In this document: piece by piece, positions 1-6,760 of the stretch
Layout: each line of letters opens with the position of its first letter
How positions within the stretch are numbered: position 1 is the first letter of the stretch
Assembly (NCBI RefSeq): GCF_030811595.1
Contig: NZ_JAUSRB010000001.1
Span: 1,860,001-1,924,000 of the forward strand
DNA from: Streptosporangium brasiliense
Lineage (GTDB): Bacteria; Actinomycetota; Actinomycetes; Streptosporangiales; Streptosporangiaceae
Direction of reading: 5' to 3'
Length of the DNA stretch: 64,000 nt
The notes under the pieces: model-generated
What the model was told of the DNA's origin: nothing
Database searches by the model: none
The model's input: only the letters and a program-made list of their open reading frames with translations
Position numbers and translations under genes: made by a program

Positions 1-190
1 GCGCAGATCGGCGGCTGAGGCTGAGGGCTGAGGGCCCGGGGAACACGGGGAGCACGGGGCGCCCGCTCCGGCCCCGAGCCGCCCCGGCGGGAGGTCCACC
101 GGGCTGTCGTCGCCGCGCGGACGGGGCAAGGAGGCAAACTGCCGCATCGGTTAGGGTAATCGGCGCGTATCGAACCGGAGGGGGAGACCG

Positions 191-1006
191 ATGGAGCAGT
201 CCGTGCCCGGCGCGGTGGAGCTGAGCGGTGTCGGGGTGCGGGCGGTCGGACGGACTCTCCTGGCGGGCATCGACTGGCGGGTCGAGTACGGCCAGCACTG
301 GGTGGTGCTGGGTCCCAACGGGGCGGGCAAGACCACGCTGCTGTCACTGGCCGCCGCCGTACGGCATCCCACGGAGGGCGCCGCCACCGTGCTCGGCCAG
401 CGGCTGGGCAGGGTCGACCTCAGGGAGCTGCGCCGTCACATCGGTCTGGTCGCGGCCAGCCAGCGGCTCGTCGACGAGGAGCTGCTGGAGGAGGAGAACG
501 CCACCGCGCACACCGTCGTGCTGACCGGTCACACCGGGACCAGCGCGCCCCTGTGGGACCGCTACGGCCCGGCCCAGCACGAGCGGGCGCACAATCTGCT
601 GGCGGACATGGGCTGCAAGGATCTGGCCGACCGGCTCTTCCGCGTCTGCTCCCAGGGGGAGCGGGCCCGGATCCGGGTGGCCAGGGCGCTGATGGCCGAC
701 CCGGTGGTGCTGCTGCTGGACGAGCCGTTCGCCGGGCTCGACCTGCCCGCCCGCGAGGACCTGATCACCGCCGTCGAAGACCTGGCCGCGACCCGTCCGG
801 CGCTGACCACGGTCACCGTCACCCACCACCTGGAGGAGGTCCCGGCCACCACGACCCACGCCCTGCTGATGCGTGACACCCGCATCCAGGAGGCCGGGCC
901 GGTGGCGGAGATCCTGACCGGCGAGAACCTGTCGGAGTGCTTCGGGCGGACGCTGCGCATCGACAACCTCGACGGCCGCTGGTACGCCCGCGCCGTACGG
1001 CACTGA
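191..1006 (+). CDS. ABC transporter ATP-binding protein
   Basis: A 271-residue ATPase subunit of an ABC system. Seen: Walker A GPNGAGKTT at residues 41-49, Q-loop near 88-91, signature SQGERARIRVARAL at 154-167, Walker B VLLLDEP near 173-179 and the switch His at about 212. The start follows a strong purine-rich site (GGAGGGGGAG) 4 nt upstream of ATG. No permease or binding protein lies next to it, and it resembles stand-alone YlmA/ModF-like ATPases that occur without a membrane partner. The substrate cannot be told from sequence. The 190 bases before it hold only short GGCTGAGG-type repeats and the promoter region. Confidence 0.9.
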   Translation: MEQSVPGAVELSGVGVRAVGRTLLAGIDWRVEYGQHWVVLGPNGAGKTTLLSLAAAVRHPTEGAATVLGQRLGRVDLRELRRHIGLVAASQRLVDEELLEEENATAHTVVLTGHTGTSAPLWDRYGPAQHERAHNLLADMGCKDLADRLFRVCSQGERARIRVARALMADPVVLLLDEPFAGLDLPAREDLITAVEDLAATRPALTTVTVTHHLEEVPATTTHALLMRDTRIQEAGPVAEILTGENLSECFGRTLRIDNLDGRWYARAVRH

Positions 1007-1102
1007 GCGCGGGCCGCCCGCCGCCGGGGCCGGCCGCCGAAAAGCTGAAGCCGGTTGATAAAAGGGATGAGAGCGGGTGATCTTCCCGATAGCGTTACAT
1101 CC

Positions 1103-1837
1103 ATGGCGACCAAGTTGAACCAGATCCTCGCCGTGGAGAAGGGCGTCAAGTCCGACGCCCAGCGCAAGGTGACCGACGCGTACCACACGGTCCAGAAGAA
1201 CACCCTGCTGTCGGGCATCTCCCGGACCTACCAGCCGATCGACGACGAGGGCGAGCACCTGCCGGCCGAGTCCACACGCGTGCAGGTCCAGGCCGAGGAC
1301 CTGCTCAAGCAGCTCGGCACCACGCTCACCCGGCTGTTCGACGTGACCGCCACCAAGGACTGGGCGAACTGCGTCGCGCGGGCCGACGTCAGGGTGGACG
1401 GCGCCACCCTGCTGGAGAACGTGCCGGTCACCTACCTGCTCTTCCTGGAGAAGCAGCTGGTCGACCTGCACACCTTCGTCGCCAAGCTGCCCGTCCTCGA
1501 CGCGGCGGAGACGTGGACGCTGGACCAGTCGACCGACTGCTGGCGGACCGAGCCGGTCAAGACGACCCGGACCAAGAAGGTGCCCCGCAACCACGTCAAG
1601 GCGGAGGCGACCGACAAGCACCCGGCCCAGGTCGAGGTCTACCACGAGGACATCGTGGTCGGTTTCTGGACCAAGGTCACCTTCTCCGGCGCCGTCCCGC
1701 GCAAGCGGGTCAACGAGCTCCTGGAGCGGGTCACCAGGCTCCAGGACGCCGTGAAGTTCGCCCGCGAGGAGGCCAACGGCACCGAGGTGGTCGACCAGCG
1801 CATCGGCGAGAAGGTGTTCGGCTACCTCCTGGGGTAG
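1103..1837 (+). CDS. conserved protein of unknown function beside tRNA-like RNAs
   Basis: A 244-residue soluble protein without signal peptide, membrane segment or a catalytic motif I can name. I recall homologues from actinomycetes and their phages beginning MATKLNQI, so I chose the ATG at 1103; upstream in-frame starts at 1055 and 1067 exist, and none has a good ribosome binding site. From memory this may be the family listed as DUF7873; not verified. It is rich in charged and aromatic residues, with a basic stretch near residues 154-170 (TRTKKVPRNHVK) that could touch nucleic acid. The two permuted tRNA-like RNAs begin within about 50 bases of its stop codon on the same strand and before any strong terminator, so one transcript may carry both. 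That makes an RNA-binding or RNA-handling role the simplest guess, but this is inference. Confidence 0.8.
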   Translation: MATKLNQILAVEKGVKSDAQRKVTDAYHTVQKNTLLSGISRTYQPIDDEGEHLPAESTRVQVQAEDLLKQLGTTLTRLFDVTATKDWANCVARADVRVDGATLLENVPVTYLLFLEKQLVDLHTFVAKLPVLDAAETWTLDQSTDCWRTEPVKTTRTKKVPRNHVKAEATDKHPAQVEVYHEDIVVGFWTKVTFSGAVPRKRVNELLERVTRLQDAVKFAREEANGTEVVDQRIGEKVFGYLLG

Positions 1838-1846
1838 CCTTCAAGA

Positions 1847-1881
1847 CTCCCCGTGGGAGCGCGGGGACGCGCGAAAGCGCG
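1847..1881 (+). other. two hairpins leading into the tRNA-like RNAs
   Basis: Two perfect hairpins lie between the stop codon of the upstream gene and the first RNA: CTCCC-CGT-GGGAG (1847-1859) and CGCGC-GAAA-GCGCG (1868-1881), the latter a five-pair stem with a GNRA tetraloop. Neither is followed by a T-run. They could be processing signals, a 5' domain of the RNA, or an attenuator between the protein gene and the RNAs. Confidence 0.5.
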
Positions 1882-1884
1882 GAA

Positions 1885-2017
1885 GCTGAAACTGAAATGT
1901 CAGACTGACACGCGGTTCAAGTGGGGGTTCGAGTCCCTCTCCCGGCACCGTCCGCGCCGGGATGGCCCAACTGGTAGAGGCGGCCGCTCAAGCTCAGACT
2001 CTCGCTCCAGGTTCAGC
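1885..2017 (+). ncRNA. permuted tRNA-like RNA A (3' half encoded before 5' half)
   Basis: All tRNA arms except a normal anticodon loop can be drawn, but the 3' half comes first. T-arm: stem 1923-1927/1935-1939 around the canonical loop TTCGAGT. Acceptor: TCCCGGC (1940-1946) pairs perfectly over 7 bp with GCCGGGA (1956-1962) and is closed by the 9-base loop ACCGTCCGC, which contains discriminator A and CC. D-arm: GCC/GGC (1965-1967/1979-1981) with T8, A14 and G18G19 in place. Anticodon-stem equivalent: GCCGC (1983-1987) with GCGGT (1912-1916). In place of an anticodon loop, the two ends run on into an outer helix, 1885-1894 with 2008-2017 (9 of 10 pairs). A small hairpin TGTCA-GAC-TGACA (1898-1910) sits inside. 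All pairing was done by eye. This matches either a circularly permuted pre-tRNA or a YrlA-type bacterial Y RNA, which mimics tRNA in the same order. Confidence 0.75.
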
Positions 2018-2029
2018 ATTCGCCGCCGA

Positions 2030-2166
2030 GCGTCAGATCGACCGAGGGAAGGCAGTGATGGTCGGGTGTGGGTTCGAGTCCCGCTGGACGCTCCACATGC
2101 GTTCGTAGCTTAATGGCAGAGCACGACATCGTTATGAATGACCGGCCCTCTTAAACGCGCTGACGC
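2030..2166 (+). ncRNA. permuted tRNA-like RNA B (3' half encoded before 5' half)
   Basis: A second RNA with the same inverted order, 12 bases after the first. T-arm: GTGGG/CCCGC (2068-2072/2080-2084) around TTCGAGT. Acceptor: TGGACGC (2085-2091) pairs over 7 bp, two of them G-U, with GCGTTCG (2099-2105), closed by the 7-base loop TCCACAT that encodes T73-CCA. D-arm: GCT/AGC (2108-2110/2120-2122) with T8, A14, G18G19. The arm sequences and T73 are tRNA-Gly-like. The stem in the anticodon position is CGAC (2124-2127) with GTCG (2061-2064); after a bulged G2060 it continues through ATC/GAT. Outer helices GAGGG/CCCTC (2044-2048/2146-2150) and GCGTCAG/CTGACGC (2030-2036/2160-2166) join the ends. 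No anticodon loop of seven bases can be formed. RNAs A and B differ in nearly every stem base yet keep the same architecture, which argues for selection on structure. Confidence 0.72.
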
Positions 2167-2185
2167 CGCGACATGGCGGCACCCA

Positions 2186-2218
2186 GGCCCCCGGGGAGTG
2201 GACACCTCCCCGGGGGCC
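2186..2218. terminator. 13-bp hairpin terminator, probably bidirectional
   Basis: Perfect inverted repeat GGCCCCCGGGGAG / CTCCCCGGGGGCC with a 7-base loop. It lies between the plus-strand RNA array and the end of the minus-strand HU gene, so it can close both. There is no U-tract, as is usual in high-GC actinomycetes. A smaller hairpin GCCGC/GCGGC (2165-2180) precedes it. Confidence 0.75.
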
Positions 2219-2276
2219 GTCGCCGTCCGCGGCCCGTCTCCGCCCGGTGACCGGTGAGGGGACCTCCGTGGGGAGC

Positions 2277-2564
2277 TCAGTCCTTCTTGCGCTGGCGGAT
2301 GAGGCCCATGAACCCCGGGCTCGGCTTGAACTTGGCCGTCCAGGTCTCGGCGATCTCCAGAGGCTCGCCGGTCTGCGGATTACGCCCGGTCCGCGCCGAC
2401 TTGTGCACGATCTCGAAGGACCCGAAACCCGGGATGGCGACCTTGTCCTCGGATGCCACGGCCGTCTGGATGGTCCCCAGGATCGCCTCCAGAGCGGCGG
2501 CGGTCTGCCGCCGGCTGAGTCCGGCCTCAGCCGCGGCCTTCTCGATCAGCTCGCGCTTGTTCAT
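2277..2564 (-). CDS. HU-family DNA-binding protein
   Basis: A 95-residue histone-like protein that binds and bends DNA as a dimer in the nucleoid. Seen: the start MNKRELIEKAAAEAG, the turn GFGSF at residues 46-50 and the DNA-binding arm with RNPQTGE at 61-67 that carries the intercalating proline. Length is that of plain HU; it lacks the lysine/alanine-rich tail of the long actinobacterial HupB, so it is the short, HupA-like type. An in-frame ATG two codons upstream is an alternative start. It stands alone between two strong hairpins. Confidence 0.93.
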   Translation of the reverse strand: MNKRELIEKAAAEAGLSRRQTAAALEAILGTIQTAVASEDKVAIPGFGSFEIVHKSARTGRNPQTGEPLEIAETWTAKFKPSPGFMGLIRQRKKD

Positions 2565-2632
2565 GGGCATAGTTAACGCTATTGCGCCCGGATCCATCGA
2601 GTCCGCTCCGCGCCCGCGCCCTCCGGCGGCGA

Positions 2633-2671
2633 GAGAGTGCCCGCCACCTCGGTGAGGTGGCGGGCACTCTC
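2633..2671 (-). terminator. 18-bp hairpin terminator
   Basis: Perfect 18-bp stem from GAGAGTGCCCGCCACCTC and its complement around a GGT loop. It lies 10 bases after the stop of the small minus-strand ORF at 2681-2788 and upstream of the HU gene, so it separates the two transcripts. It is among the longest hairpins in the window. Confidence 0.75.
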
Positions 2672-2680
2672 CGCCGTTCA

Positions 2681-2788
2681 TCAGCGGTCGGGCTGGGCGG
2701 CCAGCCGTTCCGCCTCCTCGTACAGGGCCTCAACGAGGAGGAGCTCCAGCCGGAGGTCTTCGTCAACGAGGCCGTCCAGAACATCCAT
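2681..2788 (-). CDS. small acidic protein (35 aa)
   Basis: A short reading frame coding for 35 residues, starting MDVLDGLVDEDLRLELLLVE and ending in AAQPDR. It is very acidic in its first half, leucine-rich, and probably one amphipathic helix. Support for being a gene: a near-perfect ribosome binding site AAGGGAGG 5-6 nt upstream of ATG, an 18-bp terminator just after the stop, and an AT-rich stretch (around 2860-2880) upstream that could hold its promoter. I recognise no family; such a peptide would probably act by binding a partner protein. It is too short for most gene finders and may be unannotated. Confidence 0.6.
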   Translation of the reverse strand: MDVLDGLVDEDLRLELLLVEALYEEAERLAAQPDR

Positions 2789-2894
2789 ACGGGCCTCCCT
2801 TGACCAGTCCGACGTCCCAGGAGCCGCGGAAGTTCACACCGGTCTCGGATCGGACCAGGTTGTGATCTTTATTTGATCATTCGTGGGGCCGGCC

Positions 2895-3119
2895 CTACGC
2901 TGCGACGAGCTCGGCCAGATTCACGAGCCGGCCGACCTCGCGCACGTCCATGCAGTAAGCGAGCACCATCCGCTGTTCACCGATCCGCTGGGTCACGCGC
3001 AGGCATGGGAGGTCGCCAAGCATGATCGCCTCGACCTCGATGCCGTCCGGCCCTTGCCAGATACCCATGAGGTTGAGGCTACGAAGAGTCAGGTAAGGCC
3101 GGGGTAACTCCCTGGGCAT
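2895..3119 (-). CDS. hypothetical small protein
   Basis: A 74-residue protein with no signal peptide or membrane segment. It reads as a compact alpha/beta domain: LTLRSLNLMGIW, then EVEAIMLGDLPCLRVTQRI and a strand-rich MVLAYCMDVREV, ending in a helix. Codon use is typical for the genome. The ATG at 3119 lacks a clear ribosome binding site; a GTG at 3143 in frame would add eight residues and has a weak GTGGGAAA site. I know no function. It is divergent from mIHF and shares that intergenic region. Confidence 0.6.
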   Translation of the reverse strand: MPRELPRPYLTLRSLNLMGIWQGPDGIEVEAIMLGDLPCLRVTQRIGEQRMVLAYCMDVREVGRLVNLAELVAA

Positions 3120-3179
3120 ATCGTGATGGTCTGTGCCGAACACACGGTGTTTCCCACACTTAGGCGATGATTAGCCGAG

Positions 3180-3206
3180 TTGCTGTGGGTAACAGCACGT
3201 CATAAT
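3180..3206 (+). promoter_or_regulatory. possible mIHF promoter
   Basis: TTGCTG (3180-3185) and CATAAT (3201-3206) resemble -35 and -10 elements of a housekeeping promoter, with a short 15-base spacer. They lie 25 bases before the mIHF start codon and its GAGGAGAA ribosome binding site. Confidence 0.35.
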
Positions 3207-3230
3207 CCGAGTAATCGAGGAGAAGTCAAC

Positions 3231-3539
3231 ATGGCTCTGCCCAAGCTAACCCCCGAACAGCGTCAGGCCGCCCTCGCCAAGGCCGCTGAGACCCGTACGG
3301 CCCGAGCCAAGCTTCTGGCCGAGGTCAAGGCCGGCTCTGTGAGCCTTGAGCAGCTCCTGGGCCGCGATGACGACATCGCCAAGCGCATCAAGGTGTCGCA
3401 GGCGCTGCGCGCGCTGCCCGGCATCGGCAATGTGAAGGCCGCCCAGCTCATGGCGGAGGCCGACGTGGACGAGGCCCGCCGTCTCGGCGGGCTCGGCACG
3501 CAGCAGCGCCGCAAGCTGATCGAGGCCATCGCCGGCTGA
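3231..3539 (+). CDS. mihF: integration host factor, actinobacterial type
   Basis: A 102-residue nucleoid protein of the actinobacterial IHF family, unrelated to the alpha/beta IHF of enterobacteria; it binds and condenses DNA and is needed for viability or normal development in relatives. Seen: N-terminal MALPKLTPEQR, a long basic helix (residues 10-30), and the helix-hairpin-helix-like segment LPGIGNVKAAQLM near 62-74 that contacts DNA, then QQRRKLIEAI. The start is fixed by GAGGAGAA seven bases before ATG. Full length for the family. A hairpin follows its stop. Confidence 0.95.
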   Translation: MALPKLTPEQRQAALAKAAETRTARAKLLAEVKAGSVSLEQLLGRDDDIAKRIKVSQALRALPGIGNVKAAQLMAEADVDEARRLGGLGTQQRRKLIEAIAG

Positions 3540-3629
3540 TCGGCGGACCGGCGCCGACCCGCCCGGGCCGCGGCCGCGCAGCAGGCCGTGCCGCCCGGGC
3601 CGCTCCGGGGCCGGGCCGTCGACGGCGAA

Positions 3630-3674
3630 AGGCCCCGCCGGACGGACTCGGGGGAAATCCGTACGGCGGGGCCT
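3630..3674. terminator. 11-bp terminator between convergent genes
   Basis: AGGCCCCGCCG (3630-3640) pairs with CGGCGGGGCCT (3664-3674); inside it ACGGA/TCCGT (3642-3646/3658-3662) forms a second stem. It lies between mIHF on the plus strand and isocitrate lyase on the minus strand. Confidence 0.7.
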
Positions 3675-3756
3675 CGTTCTCGACCTGGTCACCGAGCTCG
3701 CCCGGGAAGGAGTCCCATGCCCTGGAAACGTTCCGGGCGGGCTCGGGTCCGGAGGG

Positions 3757-5049
<1,293 letters not shown>

Positions 5050-5290
5050 TTTTTCACTCCTTGTCGTCCCCTGGGTGCCTTGCTCTGAGTGTGTGCTCGG
5101 ACGAAACGGGCAAACAAGGCCGATCTTGACGAAAGAATCTCGATTTTTCTCGCTGAGCGAATACTGGCGGGTATTCAGGAGAGAAGAATTTAAGAGTTTG
5201 CGCTATGGACTAGACCAATCCCGGCGGCGTGGGCCAGGGGAGGCTGGGGGGCGTTGAAATAATTCCGGAAATTTCGTTTAGCATCGTGCT
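5050..5290. promoter_or_regulatory. shared aceA/ramB control region
   Basis: This 241-base divergent region is markedly AT-rich (for example 5140-5200 and 5255-5285) compared with its surroundings. It contains GAGTTTGCGC near 5195, a partial match to the RamB element known from Corynebacterium (core TTTGCAAA), and the palindrome ATTCCGGAAT-like stretch near 5262-5272. It should hold both promoters and the RamB operator. Confidence 0.5.
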
Positions 5291-6760
5291 ATGGCATCCC
5301 TGGTCGGTGAAGAACCGCTGTCCTTGACGCAGGAGCTCGATCTCATCGCGTTCGGCCAGCGCCTCAGACACCTGCGCAAGCAGCGCGGCCTTACCCTCTC
5401 CGACCTGGGCGAACGCGTCAGCCGTGCGCCGAGCCAGCTCTCCCTGCTGGAGAACGGCAAGCGCGAGCCGAAGCTGTCGCTGCTGAAGTCTCTCGCCGCC
5501 GCCCTGAACGTGCCGGTCGAGGAGCTGCTCCGCCGCCAGGCGCCCAACCGCCGGGCCCAGCTGGAGATGGCGCTGGAGGAGGCGCAGCGCGACCCGCTGT
5601 ACGCGGGGCTCGGCCTGGCCAGGCTGAAGGTCTCCGCGCGCGTCCCCAACGACGTGCTCGAACACATCCTCGGCCTCTACGGCGAGCTGCGCTCACGCCA
5701 GGCCAGGGGCACCGCGACCCCCGAGGAGGCACGCGTCGCCAACGCCGAGCTCCGCCGCATGCAGCGCGAGCGGGGCAACTACTTCGAGGAGATCGAGAAG
5801 GCCGCGGCCGAGGCGCTCTCCGCGGTCGGCTACCGCACCGGCGCGCTGTCGCAGAGCACCGTCCAGGCCCTGGTCACCCACTTCGGCTACACCGTTCAGA
5901 CGGTCCAGGACCTGCCCCGCACCGTCCGCTCGATCACCGACCTGCGCAACCGGCGCATCTACGTCAAGCACGAGCAGCTCGGCATGCACACCCCGCGCAC
6001 CATCCTGCTGCAGACTCTCGGCCACCTGGCCCTCGGCCACCACAAGCCCCGCGACTTCGCCGACTTCCTCCGCCAGCGGACCGAGGCCAACTACTTCGCC
6101 GCCGCCGTGCTGGTGCCCGAGGCCACCGCCGTGCCGTATCTCAGGGAGGCCAAACAGGACCGCGCGCTGAGCGTGGAGGACCTGCGGGACGTCTTCGCCG
6201 TCTCCTACGAGATGGCCGCGCACCGCTTCACCAACCTGGCCACCCACTTCCTGGACCTGACCTGCCACTTCGTCCGCAACGACGCCGGCGGGATCATCTA
6301 CAAGGCGTACGAGAACGACGGCATCGTCTTCCCCGCCGACGAGCAGGGCGCGATCGAGGGCCAGCGGATGTGCCTGCAGTGGTCGGGACGGCAGGTCTTC
6401 CGCTCCCCGGACAGGTTCTCCGTCTTCTACCAGTACTCCGACTCGCCCACCGGCACCTACTTCTGCGTCGCCCACGTCGACCCGTCCCGGGAGCGGGACT
6501 TCGCCATCACCCTCGGCGTGCCGTACCGCGAGTCACGCTGGTTCCGCGGCAGGGAGACCACCCACCGCACCAAGTCCGGCTGCCCCACCGGCGACTGCTG
6601 CCGCCGCCCGCCCGCCGAGCTCACCCAGCGCTGGGAGGGCTACGCCTGGCCCTCGGCGCGCGGCAACTCCCACATCCTGGCCGCCCTGCCCCCCGGGTCC
6701 TTCCCCGGCGTGGACGAGGCCGACGTCTACACCTTCCTGGAGCGTCACGCCCTGGAGTGA
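5291..6760 (+). CDS. ramB: RamB-type regulator (HTH-XRE, IrrE-like core)
   Basis: A 489-residue transcription factor. Seen: N-terminal XRE helix-turn-helix (about residues 20-80; LTLSDLGERVSRAPSQLSLL), a middle ImmA/IrrE-like segment with the degenerate zinc motif HLALGHH near 241-247, and a C-terminal short-chain fatty acyl sensing region with clustered cysteines (SGCPTGDCC). Family members (RamB, PrpR, ScfR) control isocitrate lyase, malate synthase or propionate genes in response to acyl-CoA. Divergence from aceA fits this directly. Its last 16 bases overlap the end of the convergent gene at 6745-8733. Confidence 0.9.
   Translation: MASLVGEEPLSLTQELDLIAFGQRLRHLRKQRGLTLSDLGERVSRAPSQLSLLENGKREPKLSLLKSLAAALNVPVEELLRRQAPNRRAQLEMALEEAQRDPLYAGLGLARLKVSARVPNDVLEHILGLYGELRSRQARGTATPEEARVANAELRRMQRERGNYFEEIEKAAAEALSAVGYRTGALSQSTVQALVTHFGYTVQTVQDLPRTVRSITDLRNRRIYVKHEQLGMHTPRTILLQTLGHLALGHHKPRDFADFLRQRTEANYFAAAVLVPEATAVPYLREAKQDRALSVEDLRDVFAVSYEMAAHRFTNLATHFLDLTCHFVRNDAGGIIYKAYENDGIVFPADEQGAIEGQRMCLQWSGRQVFRSPDRFSVFYQYSDSPTGTYFCVAHVDPSRERDFAITLGVPYRESRWFRGRETTHRTKSGCPTGDCCRRPPAELTQRWEGYAWPSARGNSHILAALPPGSFPGVDEADVYTFLERHALE

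Noticed and set aside
1956..2095. An ordinary tRNA formed from the 5' half at 1956 and the 3' half at 2068-2095.
   Set aside because: The acceptor strands GCCGGGA and TGGACGC do not pair, whereas each half pairs fully with its permuted partner.
1841..2220. A CRISPR array, considered because of repeated short hairpins and tandem units near tRNA-like sequences.
   Set aside because: There are only two units, of different sequence, and they fold as tRNA arms; no regular repeat and spacer pattern exists anywhere in the window.
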